DNA of 64,000 bases from Dehalococcoidia bacterium (GCA_020853755.1 JADYYG010000026.1:1-64000); one strand, 5' to 3'; shown: positions 1 through 10,338, counted from the stretch's first letter. Notes: generated from the letters alone by a model not told the origin. Made by a program: numbers and translations.

Positions 1-264
1 CTTGCGCGGTGTGGAGGGTCTCCGTCGCAGCCGCTCAAGCCGCGCCCGGTCATCACCCGCTAACTCGAACCGTATCCCATGTGCCATACTACTATCGTAC
101 TAGACAATATGGTTACAGTACACTAGCGGCCTTTCCCGAAGCAGCGGTTTCCTTGCGTGACCGTGCGCCTCGCGGCAACCTGTCACTACTGAAGCCGGGT
201 GGGGACGCCCGGACTGAGCAGAGCACCAGCTGGCGCGAGCGCCAGAAAGGCCACGAAGCGTCAC
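1..264. other. Left-edge region without a supported gene
   Basis: I see no convincing coding sequence here; the ORFs on the track read through from or are antisense to ctaA. An AT-rich patch around 80-125 (for example 'tactatcgtactagac') stands out against the GC-rich background and probably holds the promoter of ctaAB, but no clear -35/-10 pair could be assigned. A gene could run off the left edge on the minus strand, but the visible part is too short to judge. Confidence 0.4.
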
Positions 265-1203
265 ATGACTTTCGCTCAGCGTCTCGCGGTTGCCACCGCA
301 TTGGCCACCCTTGTGCTTGTCGCCGTCGGTGTGCTCGTGCGCGCCACAGGTTCGGGCCTCGGTTGCCCCGATTGGCCGACGTGCCACGGCGGCGCGGTCC
401 CGCCCGCTCATAAGCATGCCATCATTGAATTCTCCCACCGCTTCGTCGCGATGCTTGTTGGCTTCATGGTCATCGGTGTCGCCATCTGTGCGTGGAAGTT
501 CTACCGGCACGTCCCGTTCCTCGTCTGGCTAGCGACCCTCACTGTGCCGCTCGTTGGCATCCAGGGGCTGCTCGGGGCGCTCACGGTTGTTCGCGAACTC
601 CCGCCGGAAGTCGTCGCCACCCACCTGTTGACGGCAATGCTGGTCCTCTCCTGCGAGGTCGCTGTTGCCGTCGCGATGTTCGTTGAAGATCCGCGCCGAA
701 CCGACTCGCCCGCGATGCGCGTGGCTGCTCGGCCAATCGGCCGCCTTGCGCTGGTTGCTATCGTCTGGATGGCGGCTGTGCTCTGGATTGGCGGGTACAT
801 GACCGAAAGCGGTGCGGCAACGGCCTGTTCCGGTTGGCCGCTCTGCAACGGCTCCGTATTCCCCGCCGCGGAAGAGCACGAAGTCGTCCACATGGTTCAC
901 CGTTACCTGGCGGGCGCGTTCATCTTCCTCATCGTGCCGCTGGTCCTGACCGCCTGGAAGCAGCGGGACGCAGTGCGCTGGGCCGAACCCGTGGCGATCG
1001 CCGTCGGCGCGCTCTACGTGGTGCAGGTGACCGTCGGCGCCCTGAACGTCTGGTACACCTTCCCTGACGCGCTGACCATTTCGCACCCGGTGATAGCGGC
1101 CCTGATTTGGTTTACGCTTTCAGGAGCAATCGCGTTGTCGTTCTATGCGCCGGCCATCGCCGCGCATTCGAAGCCACTCCAGAAAGCCGGGGCAGTTGTG
1201 TGA
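265..1203 (+). CDS. ctaA: Heme A synthase (COX15/CtaA family)
   Basis: Converts heme O to heme A in the cytoplasmic membrane for the oxidase encoded just downstream. The 312-residue product is polytopic, as expected for CtaA, with two internally similar halves. Each half carries a Cys pair on an outer loop (C34/C40 in 'GLGCPDWPTC' and the later 'TACSGWPLC') and conserved His residues (H58 in 'EFSHRF', then 'HMVHRY'). The ATG at 265 is chosen because the hydrophobic N-terminus starts right after it; the GTG at 199 would add 22 unlikely residues. The stop overlaps the GTG of ctaB by 4 bases, so the two are probably translationally coupled. The family call is secure; the exact start is less so because the Shine-Dalgarno (AGAAAGG) is a little far upstream. 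Confidence 0.95.
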   Translation: MTFAQRLAVATALATLVLVAVGVLVRATGSGLGCPDWPTCHGGAVPPAHKHAIIEFSHRFVAMLVGFMVIGVAICAWKFYRHVPFLVWLATLTVPLVGIQGLLGALTVVRELPPEVVATHLLTAMLVLSCEVAVAVAMFVEDPRRTDSPAMRVAARPIGRLALVAIVWMAAVLWIGGYMTESGAATACSGWPLCNGSVFPAAEEHEVVHMVHRYLAGAFIFLIVPLVLTAWKQRDAVRWAEPVAIAVGALYVVQVTVGALNVWYTFPDALTISHPVIAALIWFTLSGAIALSFYAPAIAAHSKPLQKAGAVV

Positions 1204-2102
1204 CCAGCGAAGCCATGACGTTTGCCCGGTCCGATTTTGCCGCAACGGTCCGCAACTACGTCTCGCTGACGAAGCCGCGCATCATCTCGCTCTTGCTCGT
1301 CACGACCGTCCCGGCAATGGTCGTCGCCCAGCGTGGTTGGCCATCAACGTGGCTGGTGCTCGCAACCGTCATCGGCGGCACGCTCTCCGCCGGGGGCGCG
1401 AACACCATCAATTGCTGGTACGACCGCGATATCGACGCGGTCATGCGGCGGACACAGCGGCGACCGCTGGTCACCGGAGAGATCGAACCGGCCCACGGCC
1501 TGGCCTTCGGGATAGTCCTCGGTGTGGTGGCATTCGTCTTTATGTGGGCGACCACCACGCTGGCGGCGGCGCTGCTCTCGCTTGCCGGACTGCTCTTTTA
1601 CGTCTTCATCTACACGATGTGGCTGAAGCGCCGCACGCCGCAAAACATCGTCATCGGTGGCGCCGCCGGGGCCTTCCCGCCGCTGGCCGGATGGGCCGCC
1701 GTGACCGGCGACGTGTCGTTCGCCGCCATCGTTATGTTTGCGATCATCTTCTTCTGGACGCCGCCGCACTTCTGGGCGCTTGCCCTGCGTATCGAAGGCG
1801 ACTACGCCGAAGCCGGCGTGCCGATGCTGCCGGTCACCAACGGCGATGCGTACACGCGCCTGCAGATCCTTGTCTACAGCGCGCTCCTCGTACCGATCAC
1901 GCTCGCCCTCGGGCCAGCCGCCGACCTTGGATGGATCTACTACGGAACAGCCATTGTGACGGGGCTGCTCTTCGTCTGGTATGCATTTCAGCTCTTCCGC
2001 CGGCCGGAGACGACGCCGCCGATCCGGCTGTACAAGTACTCGCTGCTCTACCTCGCGCTCGTCTTCATCGCGATGGGCCTGGACGCCGCAATCCTCGGCT
2101 AA
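1200..2102 (+). CDS. ctaB: Protoheme IX farnesyltransferase (heme O synthase)
   Basis: UbiA-superfamily membrane prenyltransferase that adds a farnesyl group to protoheme to make heme O, the substrate of CtaA. The sequence has the family's 'YVSLTKPRI' start, the Asp-rich motif 'NCWYDRDIDAVMRRT' that binds the prenyl diphosphate through magnesium, and the second conserved loop 'PPHFWALALRIEGDYAEAGVPM'. About nine membrane segments are visible in roughly 300 residues, the normal length. The GTG at 1200 overlaps the ctaA stop (GTGA); an ATG at 1215 is an equally workable start. ctaA-ctaB form one unit next to the cytochrome oxidase genes, which explains their role. Confidence 0.95.
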   Translation: MTSEAMTFARSDFAATVRNYVSLTKPRIISLLLVTTVPAMVVAQRGWPSTWLVLATVIGGTLSAGGANTINCWYDRDIDAVMRRTQRRPLVTGEIEPAHGLAFGIVLGVVAFVFMWATTTLAAALLSLAGLLFYVFIYTMWLKRRTPQNIVIGGAAGAFPPLAGWAAVTGDVSFAAIVMFAIIFFWTPPHFWALALRIEGDYAEAGVPMLPVTNGDAYTRLQILVYSALLVPITLALGPAADLGWIYYGTAIVTGLLFVWYAFQLFRRPETTPPIRLYKYSLLYLALVFIAMGLDAAILG

Positions 2103-2127
2103 GAGACTCGAACCCACCGCGCCCGAA

Positions 2128-3174
2128 CTAGTGTGAACCGCCCGCCGCCGCTGCTTTCTCACGTTCGCGGGCGCGGTCCTGGCGCTTTGCCTCGAGTTCT
2201 TCGTGCTTGACCCACGCAGCCACCACGAAGCCAACCGCTGCCAGGAAGAGGATGTCGCCAATCACCCACATCGTGATTCCGGCGAGTTGCTGGTCGGCCA
2301 GCGGAGTAGGGCCCCAGGTTCGCTGGGTCGTCGCGTAATGGCGATAGAGCACCCGGTCAGTCCCGTAGATGGATAGCGCCAGGAATGAGTTCTGCGGCAT
2401 CTGGAGGAAGACGTAGAGCATCCGGATGGGGTGCGCCATGCGCCACGGCGTCGGGTCCAGCCCGATCACCTGCCACCAGAACATCAGCGCCACCGTGACG
2501 TACAGCACGTGTTCGAGCCAGTGGAGCCACTCGTGTTCGAGCGCCGCGTTGAAGAGCGGTGAGTAGTGCGACCCCCACATCGTCCCCGCGAACAGTAGCC
2601 AGGCCACGACCGGGAACGTCAACGCGCGAACCACGCGGCTGTGCAGGATCGGCAGGATGACGTTTCGCCGTGTCTCGGGGCTGACTGCCCGCATCAGTAA
2701 CGTAATGGGCGTGCCGAGGAGCAGCAGGGGCGCGGCCACCATCATGAGCAGGATGTGCTGCCACATATGGACGGTGAACAGCACTCCGTCATAGCTGAAT
2801 GGCGGCGAAGTGACGGCGAACGCCATCACCCCGATGCCCGAAAGAAAGAACGCCAGCCGCTTCTTTGGCCACGGCGCAGCGGGGTGTTCGCGTGAGACGC
2901 TGCGCGCTGTTGCGACGTACCACCAGGTGGCCCCGCCCGCGAAGAGGATGAAAACGGGGTCGAACTCCCACCGCGTGAGGAGCGCGGAGAGCGATGGTTT
3001 CGGCGCATCCGTGCCGTGCGCGAGGGCTGCCGAAGGGGCCAGAGCGAGGAAGAACGCGGCAAGACCGGCCAACGCTCCCCGGCGGCTGCCGGGAGAAAGC
3101 CAACGGAATCGGGTCACGGCGACAAGTCTCGCACGGAAGACAGGCGACCGCGATGGATGGGAAAGACGGCCCAT
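2128..3174 (-). CDS. ctaG: Cytochrome c oxidase assembly factor CtaG (caa3-type)
   Basis: Membrane protein of the Caa3_CtaG family, linked to copper insertion into caa3-type oxidases. The 348-residue product has an N-terminal hydrophobic leader ending at 'PSAALAHG', then about seven membrane helices. Family-typical His and Met positions occur in 'FTVHMWQHILLMMVAAPLL', 'HEWLHWLEH' and 'FLQMPQNSFLALSIY'. It lies convergent to ctaB and divergent from coxB, so it shares the intergenic region holding the oxidase promoter. The ATG at 3174 gives a leader with a 30-residue extension; a GTG at 3117 would give a more usual signal sequence. The tail is Lys/Arg/Glu-rich and probably cytoplasmic. The family assignment is firm. 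Confidence 0.9.
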   Translation of the reverse strand: MGRLSHPSRSPVFRARLVAVTRFRWLSPGSRRGALAGLAAFFLALAPSAALAHGTDAPKPSLSALLTRWEFDPVFILFAGGATWWYVATARSVSREHPAAPWPKKRLAFFLSGIGVMAFAVTSPPFSYDGVLFTVHMWQHILLMMVAAPLLLLGTPITLLMRAVSPETRRNVILPILHSRVVRALTFPVVAWLLFAGTMWGSHYSPLFNAALEHEWLHWLEHVLYVTVALMFWWQVIGLDPTPWRMAHPIRMLYVFLQMPQNSFLALSIYGTDRVLYRHYATTQRTWGPTPLADQQLAGITMWVIGDILFLAAVGFVVAAWVKHEELEAKRQDRAREREKAAAAGGSH

Positions 3175-3237
3175 CCGGACAGATCCGAAGGGGCCAATTG
3201 GACATTGCTGAACCTGATAGGCGGGCTTTCCGCTTCC

Positions 3238-3266
3238 TTGACACCCGGCAGACCCCGCCCTATAAC
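3238..3266 (+). promoter_or_regulatory. Sigma-70-type promoter of the cytochrome oxidase operon
   Basis: TTGACA at 3238-3243, a 17-base spacer and TATAAC at 3261-3266 form a near-consensus promoter in an otherwise GC-rich region. The predicted transcription start is near 3273, about 75 bases before coxB. It lies between the divergent ctaG and coxB genes and would drive coxB-coxA-coxC and the cupredoxin fusion gene. Confidence 0.75.
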
Positions 3267-3348
3267 TCCGATTGCGACGCCGTTCACAACCGGGTCTTTG
3301 CGCGCTCTGAAGCGCGACCGAAGCACGGGTCGGGAGAGGGCCAGAGGG

Positions 3349-4155
3349 ATGCGTTCACCAGTCGTAATGCGGCACAGCCGCCGGATTCTCGTCTTCCTCG
3401 CCGTTGCCATGCTGGCGATTGCGATGCTCAGCGGCGCCTCAGCGCAGACCGTGCAGCCACCGGGCATCACAGATGAAGCCCGCAAGATGCACGACCTCTA
3501 CCTCTTCGTGACGGCCATTGCCATCGTCGTCTTCATCATCGTCGAAGGTGGCATCATCTGGGCCATCTTCCGCTACCGGAAGCGAGGCGACGGCCTTCCT
3601 ACCCAGACGCACGGCAGCACCCTGCTCGAAATCATCTGGACGGCCATCCCGGTGCTCATCACCACCTCGGTCTTCACTTATTCGTTCATCGTGCTGCGCG
3701 AAGTCGAAAACAAAGCCGACCCGAACGACCTGACCGTCCACGTCCAGGGCTTCCAGTTCCAGTGGGGCTTCACGTACGACCTCAATGACCTCGGCACGAA
3801 GACCGCCGACCGGAACGCAACCGGCCAGATCCAGATCCTTGGCACGGCGGCCCAGGAGCCTACGCTCGTCATCCCGGCTGATGAACCGGTCGAGTTCGCG
3901 CTCTTCTCGAATGACGTTATCCATTCGTTCTACGTGCGCGATTTCCTCTACAAGCTCGACGTAGTCCCGGGGCGGGACAACCGCTTCGTCGTGACCGCCC
4001 GCGAGATCGGCGAGTTCCACGCCCAGTGCGCCGAACTCTGCGGCCTCGACCACTCCTTGATGCGCTTCAAGCTCAAGGTTGTCTCGCGCGCAGACTTCGA
4101 CAAGTGGGTCTCCGAGCAGAAACCGACGCAGCCGTCGGTCCAGAAAACACAATAA
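3349..4155 (+). CDS. coxB: Cytochrome c oxidase subunit II (CuA subunit)
   Basis: Carries the binuclear CuA centre that receives electrons for the oxidase. The 268-residue product has a signal or first membrane segment (about residues 11-32), two membrane helices (about 50-73 and 92-116) and a periplasmic cupredoxin domain. CuA ligands are visible: H192, then C227, E229, C231, H235 and M238 in 'HAQCAELCGLDHSLM'. The protein ends shortly after this domain, so the cytochrome c domain fused to many caa3 subunits II is absent. The ATG at 3349 follows GAGAGGG at good spacing; the track ORF starts too early. It is the first gene of the operon with coxA (75 bases downstream). Confidence 0.95.
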   Translation: MRSPVVMRHSRRILVFLAVAMLAIAMLSGASAQTVQPPGITDEARKMHDLYLFVTAIAIVVFIIVEGGIIWAIFRYRKRGDGLPTQTHGSTLLEIIWTAIPVLITTSVFTYSFIVLREVENKADPNDLTVHVQGFQFQWGFTYDLNDLGTKTADRNATGQIQILGTAAQEPTLVIPADEPVEFALFSNDVIHSFYVRDFLYKLDVVPGRDNRFVVTAREIGEFHAQCAELCGLDHSLMRFKLKVVSRADFDKWVSEQKPTQPSVQKTQ

Positions 4156-4230
4156 GGCTCTAAGCCGTCCCGTCCGGGAGGAATCGCCCCGGACACGAAC
4201 GCTCATGGGCCCTGCGCCCGGGAGGAAACA

Positions 4231-5841
<1,611 letters not shown>

Positions 5842-5883
5842 CCCGCGACGGGTTCGCATGCAGACACTTCCAGGAGCAACTCG

Positions 5884-6483
5884 ATGACCGCACACGCCGG
5901 CACCCAGCAGAAACAGGAACTGAGCAATGGAATGCTCGGATTCATCCTGTTCCTCGCCTCTGAGGTGATGTTCTTCGGCGGCCTGTTCGCCGCCTACTTC
6001 ATCGCCCGGGCGGATTCGCCGCAGTGGCCGCCCGCGTTGAGCGCCGCCCAGGAAGCCCGCGGCGTCGAACTCCACCTCGAGTTCGCGCTGCCATTCATCG
6101 CGACCTGCGTCCTCGTGCTCAGTTCGGTCACGATGCAACTCGGGGTCTGGGCCATCCAGAAGGGCGACCGGTCAGCGCTCATCCGCTGGCTGTTTATCTC
6201 CATCGTGCTGGGCCTCGCCTTCCTGACGGCCCAGATGTACGACTACAGCCAGCTGCCGTTTAAGTCTGGCGACACTATCTACGGGACGACGTTCTACACG
6301 TTGACCGGGTTCCATGGCGCACACGTGGCCGGGGGCATCATCTTCATGATGGTCATACTCGTGCGCTCGTTCGGAGGGCAGTTCTCAGCACAGCGGCACG
6401 AAGGCGTGGAGGCGTGTTCCTTCTACTGGCACTTCGTCGATGTGATCTGGCTGGCCCTCTTCACTACCCTCTACATCGTATAA
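5884..6483 (+). CDS. coxC: Cytochrome c oxidase subunit III
   Basis: Membrane subunit of the aa3/caa3 oxidase that stabilises subunit I. The 199-residue product has about five membrane helices, which fits the shorter bacterial form without the two N-terminal helices. Family motifs seen are 'GMLGFILFLASEVMFFGGLF' near the N-terminus, 'GTTFYTLTGFHGAHVAGGI' and the C-terminal 'YWHFVDVIWLALFTTLYIV'. The ATG at 5884 follows CCAGGAG. It sits 42 bases after coxA and 35 bases before the cupredoxin fusion gene, so it is clearly part of the same operon. Confidence 0.95.
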   Translation: MTAHAGTQQKQELSNGMLGFILFLASEVMFFGGLFAAYFIARADSPQWPPALSAAQEARGVELHLEFALPFIATCVLVLSSVTMQLGVWAIQKGDRSALIRWLFISIVLGLAFLTAQMYDYSQLPFKSGDTIYGTTFYTLTGFHGAHVAGGIIFMMVILVRSFGGQFSAQRHEGVEACSFYWHFVDVIWLALFTTLYIV

Positions 6484-6518
6484 CGCGTAGGCTCAGCCCC
6501 CGGGAGACTGAAAGCTCG

Positions 6519-7655
6519 ATGGATCATCCAGTAAGCGAACACGGCGAACAGCACGACATCCACCTTCCAGATCCGAGTATCTGGCCCCTGGTCGTAGGGT
6601 TTGCGGCCTTCGTGTTGGGCGCAGCCCTCATCTTCTACTCGCGAGACCGCAGCAATGACTGGGCTGGCCCACTTCTCGGCGCGGCAGCGGCAATCACGCT
6701 GTTCGCCGCCGGCGGCTGGGCGTTCGAAGACGGCCGGATGAAGAAGAAGGCCGAAGAAGGCGACCATAGCAAGCCGCGCAACGCGCGCTACACGCAGGTC
6801 GTCACCTTCGCCATCCCCGAAGGCGGCTACGTCGCTTCTCGCCAGGACGGCGGCATCATCAGCCAGCTCGAATCCCGCGACAGTACTCTGCGAGACCTCG
6901 ACGGATTTCAGGATCTGCGCGTCATCGTTTCTCCGGCTGAAGCCGGGCCTTCTCAAGTCCTCGTCGAAACGACGTGGGCTGACCGCGAAGGCCTCGCTAC
7001 CTACGAGCAGACCCGCAAGACGATGCTCGAAATCCTCTCGCAGACGCCTGATCAGGTGGTCCCTGGCTCGGTGCAAGTCTTCGACATGGAAGTCGTCCGC
7101 GACACCAAGGACACCTCGTTCACCTTCGGGCTCGGCCCGATGGTCGCGACGTTCGGCGCGCTCATCGTCGGCGGCTTCATGGTCGGCGCGGGCCTGAACA
7201 TGTTCGGCAGCGACAAGGCTGTGGCAGGCGGCGGCGAAGGCCCGACCGGTCCCGCTGCGCCCGCTGGCAACGTCATCACGGCCAAGGGCACGAAGTTCAC
7301 CACTGGGACCACGATTACGGCGCCCCCGAACACGAAGATCACGCTTTTCTTCGACAACCAGGACACGTCGCCGCCGCACAACGTCCAGATCTTCGCCGGG
7401 TCCCAGGCGTCGGGTGGCCTCCTCAAGGGCTGCACGGCCGGTTGCGAAGGCGACGAGGTCTCTCTGCCGCTGAAGGGCGGTCCGGAGAAGGTCGAGTTCA
7501 CCTTCACCACACCAGCTGTCGGTACCTATGCGTTCGACTGCGCCGCGCACCCAACGCAGATGACCGGCAAGCTCGTCATCCAGGACGGCGCAGCCGTTCC
7601 CGGCGGCGGTGGGGCAGCGGCTCCCGCAGCAAGCGCGACAACTCCGGCCAAGTAG
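6519..7655 (+). CDS. Oxidase-operon fusion: COX4-like helices, ABM-like domain, cupredoxin domain
   Basis: Last gene of the oxidase operon, 378 residues. The N-terminus ('IHLPDPSIWPLVVGF', helices about 20-41 and 48-69) resembles small subunit IV proteins of bacterial oxidases. Residues about 90-195 look like a ferredoxin-like dimeric barrel of the antibiotic-biosynthesis-monooxygenase (ABM) type, with 'VLVETTWADREGLATYEQTR'. A third helix (about 203-228) leads to a periplasmic cupredoxin domain (about 250-355) with type 1 copper ligands H287 ('PPHNVQIF'), C341, H344 and M348 ('DCAAHPTQM'). The tail is Ala/Pro/Gly-rich. I infer that the copper domain is a tethered electron donor to CuA, taking the place of a fused cytochrome c. 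The cupredoxin is certain; the ABM call is by pattern only. Confidence 0.85.
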   Translation: MDHPVSEHGEQHDIHLPDPSIWPLVVGFAAFVLGAALIFYSRDRSNDWAGPLLGAAAAITLFAAGGWAFEDGRMKKKAEEGDHSKPRNARYTQVVTFAIPEGGYVASRQDGGIISQLESRDSTLRDLDGFQDLRVIVSPAEAGPSQVLVETTWADREGLATYEQTRKTMLEILSQTPDQVVPGSVQVFDMEVVRDTKDTSFTFGLGPMVATFGALIVGGFMVGAGLNMFGSDKAVAGGGEGPTGPAAPAGNVITAKGTKFTTGTTITAPPNTKITLFFDNQDTSPPHNVQIFAGSQASGGLLKGCTAGCEGDEVSLPLKGGPEKVEFTFTTPAVGTYAFDCAAHPTQMTGKLVIQDGAAVPGGGGAAAPAASATTPAK

Positions 7656-7682
7656 CTCGCAAGAGTTCTCGCTCACGAGAAG

Positions 7683-7718
7683 AAGGCCCCCGCCAATTGG
7701 CGGGGGCCTTCGTGTTTT
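7683..7718. terminator. Intrinsic terminator between the oxidase operon and the CoA-transferase pair
   Basis: A perfect 12-base-pair stem (AAGGCCCCCGCC / GGCGGGGGCCTT) with loop AATT is followed by CGTGTTTT. It sits between the converging ends of the oxidase operon and the minus-strand CoA-transferase gene. The A-rich bases on the left arm side could let it act in both directions. Confidence 0.85.
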
Positions 7719-7737
7719 GCCCTGAGTTTGCTACGCC

Positions 7738-9027
7738 TTACTCGAACGCGCCGTCCGCCAGCAGTTCGTAGTACTCGTCTTCACCGATCCCAAGAAGTTT
7801 CCTGTAGACGTACTCGTTGTCTTCGCCCAGGGTTGGCGCGGCCTTGGTCAACTCAGCCGGCGTCTTCGAGAGGCGGAATCCCGGCGCGTCATACTGGCGA
7901 AGCCCCATGTAGGAGTGCTCCAGCGGCCAATAGTGGCCACGCGCCACGATCTGCGGGTCCGATGCAAGATCCTCAGCCGATTGGACGATGCCGCAGGGCA
8001 CACCGAACGACTGGAAGAGCTCGACCACCTGCTTCGTCGTGAACTTCCGGATCGGCGGTCCATCGAAGCCCTCCTCCGTCTGGAACTCGTCTTCGGCCTC
8101 TGCACGGGTGAAGTCCGCGAACCAGTAGCCGAGGTGCCGGTCGATCTCCTTCTGCTCGTTGAGCCGCTGCCAGCGCCGTCGCATGCGGTCCATGTCGCAC
8201 CATTCGGGGCGGCCGAGCGCGGCCTTGAGGCCTTCCCAGTGCTTCTCCGTCGCGCAGGCCACGACGACCCACTTGCCATCCTTGCAGCGGTAGGCGTTAT
8301 GTGGGGCGGCCTCCGAGTCATGGTTGCCGATCCTGGTCTGCTCGTGCCCATTGGCCGTCCAGTCCACGATCGCGGTCCAGAGGCCCAGGACGCCTGCCTC
8401 AAGCTGACTGAAGTCGATGTACTGGCCCTTTCCGGTGCGCCGCCGGTAGTCCAGCGCGGCGATGAGCGCCGTGGCCGCTATGTGCGGCACGAGGAAGTCC
8501 GTGTACGCCACGCCGGTGCCGATTGGGGGGCCATCCTCCCAGCCGGTGAGATGATTGAACCCGGCTGCCGCCTGCAACACGTGCCCATAGCCCATGTAGC
8601 TCGCCCAGGGGCCCGTCTGGCCGTACAGCGGCATCGAGATCATCAGCAGATCTTCCCGGTCAGCCTTGAGGCTCTCGTAGTCCAGCCCGAACTTCGCCAT
8701 CGTTCCCGGCGTGAATGACTCGGTCACGATGTCGCACTTCGCGACGATGCGCTTCGCCAGTTCGGGGCCGCGCGGGTGCTTCAGGTTCACCGAAGCGCCA
8801 AGCTTCGAACTGTTGAAGTTGGCGTAGTACCCGGAGCCGTCGATATGCGGCGTATCGTTAACAAAGGGGGGCACGCGGCGCAGCGCCTCAGGATAGGTCG
8901 AAGACTCGATGCGAATCACTTCGGCGCCGTGGTCGGCCAGGTACTTCGAGACAAGCGGGCCAACACCCACCCAGGCGAAATCCGCCACCCGGAGTCCTTC
9001 GAACGGCTTCTTTAGCGTTCCTGCCAT
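7738..9027 (-). CDS. CaiB/BaiF (class III) CoA-transferase subunit lacking the catalytic Asp
   Basis: Class III CoA-transferases move CoA between carboxylic acids through an aspartyl-CoA thioester. This 429-residue protein has the family fold markers: 'GLRVADFAWVGVGPLVSKYL', 'HGAEVIRIES' and 'LMISMPLYGQTGPW'. At the position of the catalytic Asp (family pattern GFDxxxQA) it reads 'GYGHVLQAAAG', with G148/H149 in place of Asp. Its neighbour keeps the Asp. The ATG (9027-9025) overlaps the neighbour's TGA as TGATG, so the two are translationally coupled and probably form a heteromer. The substrate is unknown. A non-catalytic partner subunit is the most likely role; an independent enzyme using another residue is less likely. 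Confidence 0.85.
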   Translation of the reverse strand: MAGTLKKPFEGLRVADFAWVGVGPLVSKYLADHGAEVIRIESSTYPEALRRVPPFVNDTPHIDGSGYYANFNSSKLGASVNLKHPRGPELAKRIVAKCDIVTESFTPGTMAKFGLDYESLKADREDLLMISMPLYGQTGPWASYMGYGHVLQAAAGFNHLTGWEDGPPIGTGVAYTDFLVPHIAATALIAALDYRRRTGKGQYIDFSQLEAGVLGLWTAIVDWTANGHEQTRIGNHDSEAAPHNAYRCKDGKWVVVACATEKHWEGLKAALGRPEWCDMDRMRRRWQRLNEQKEIDRHLGYWFADFTRAEAEDEFQTEEGFDGPPIRKFTTKQVVELFQSFGVPCGIVQSAEDLASDPQIVARGHYWPLEHSYMGLRQYDAPGFRLSKTPAELTKAAPTLGEDNEYVYRKLLGIGEDEYYELLADGAFE

Positions 9028-10307
9028 CAAATCACCATCTTCATCTTCAGGCGCCGCTGCTCGGCTGCATCGATACCGAGCAAGCCCAAGACTTGTTCGT
9101 TATGTTCGCCAAGGTGGGGCGCCCGACCACGCTGCTTCCACGGTGTTTCGCTCAGCTTGAACGGCGCGCCGGGGTAGATGAACGACTCGCCAAGGTCCTC
9201 GTGATGAACCCGCACCCAGTACTCGCGGGCTGCCAGTTGCTTGCTGTCCACAATCTCACGCGGGCCGAACACGGGCGCCCAACCAGCTCCCCGCCGCTGC
9301 GCCTCGGCAACCAACTCTTCCTTCTTCCTGGTCCGGCAGAACGCCTGCATCGTCGCTTCGATTTTCTCCCGGTCCTGCGGCGGAAATGGGCCGCCTGCGA
9401 CCAGTCGGGCGCGCCACTCCAGGCTGTCGAGGCCTTGGGCCTCACCGGTTTCGGCCAGCCAGTCGATGATTGGGTCTGCCTTGGGACCGACGAGGCCGCC
9501 AACCTGGAGCGCTGTGATCCAGCCGTCTGCGGTCTCGAACAGGTACCGCCCTGCCACGATGCCGGCGTTCTGACGCCGCTCACCGGGACCGACGGTGTTC
9601 ACCCGGCGGATATCCCAGGTCGGCCCCGCGTGGTCCATCGTGACCATCATCGCCTCTTGCATCGAGACGTCGACATGCTGGCCGGCGCCATCGTTCACCG
9701 CGCGCGCGTACAGCGCCGTCATCGCGCCGACCGCCGCCTGTACGTTCGCCTGGGCGAACGCCTGCGGTACGGTGCTGCGCAGAGGCCCTCGTTCCGGGTC
9801 TCCGCTCACGTGCATCTGGCCGCCCATGGCCGAACCCACAATGTCGGTCGCAGCCCACTTCGCATACGGCCCGGCCTGGCCGAAGTTCGTAACGCTGACG
9901 AGGATGGCCCCCGGGTTGGCGGCGCTCACGCTCGCGTAATCGAGACCGAGGCTCGCGCTTTCGCCGGGCACGCACGTCTCGACGACGATGTCGGACATCG
10001 CGATGAGCTTGCGAAGGATCTCGCGCCCGGCTTCGAGCTTCAGCTGGAGCGTGATCGAGCGCTTCCCGGCGTTCATGACCCACCAGTAGATGCTGCGGTC
10101 CGGTTCGGCTTCGCCCCGGAAGAACGGGCCGTTCTGGCGCGTGGGGTCGCCATCTCGCGGGGGTTCAATCTTGATGACGTCGGCGCCGAGTTCGGCGAGC
10201 AACCGCGTGCAGAGCTGGCCCTTCTCGTCGGCAAGGTCGAGCACGCGGTAACCGGTGAGCGGCCCATCCGCGTGCTCGAATGGGATGGGCGGGCTGTCTG
10301 CTGTCAT
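9027..10307 (-). CDS. CaiB/BaiF (class III) CoA-transferase, catalytic subunit
   Basis: 426-residue class III CoA-transferase. It shows 'GYRVLDLADEKGQLCTRLLAELGADVIKIEPP', 'LVSVTNFGQAGPYAKW' and the catalytic Asp D155 in 'ATDIVGSAMGG', aligned with the aspartate that forms the acyl/CoA anhydride in formyl-CoA transferase. Upstream of the coupled paralogue that lacks this Asp, it probably supplies the active site of a heteromeric enzyme. The substrate cannot be read from the sequence; the acyl-CoA-related genes elsewhere in the window (crotonase, thiolases, DUF35) suggest organic acid or aromatic/steroid-like breakdown. The ATG at 10307 gives a normal N-terminus. Confidence 0.9.
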   Translation of the reverse strand: MTADSPPIPFEHADGPLTGYRVLDLADEKGQLCTRLLAELGADVIKIEPPRDGDPTRQNGPFFRGEAEPDRSIYWWVMNAGKRSITLQLKLEAGREILRKLIAMSDIVVETCVPGESASLGLDYASVSAANPGAILVSVTNFGQAGPYAKWAATDIVGSAMGGQMHVSGDPERGPLRSTVPQAFAQANVQAAVGAMTALYARAVNDGAGQHVDVSMQEAMMVTMDHAGPTWDIRRVNTVGPGERRQNAGIVAGRYLFETADGWITALQVGGLVGPKADPIIDWLAETGEAQGLDSLEWRARLVAGGPFPPQDREKIEATMQAFCRTRKKEELVAEAQRRGAGWAPVFGPREIVDSKQLAAREYWVRVHHEDLGESFIYPGAPFKLSETPWKQRGRAPHLGEHNEQVLGLLGIDAAEQRRLKMKMVI

Positions 10308-10338
10308 GGGGGTGTTCTACCGGTTCCCCGGCCGGGGT

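Noticed and set aside
2100-2128. tRNA T-arm-like GGTTCGAGTC on the minus strand
   Set aside because: The flanking bases do not form the 5-bp T-stem and no acceptor or anticodon arm follows.
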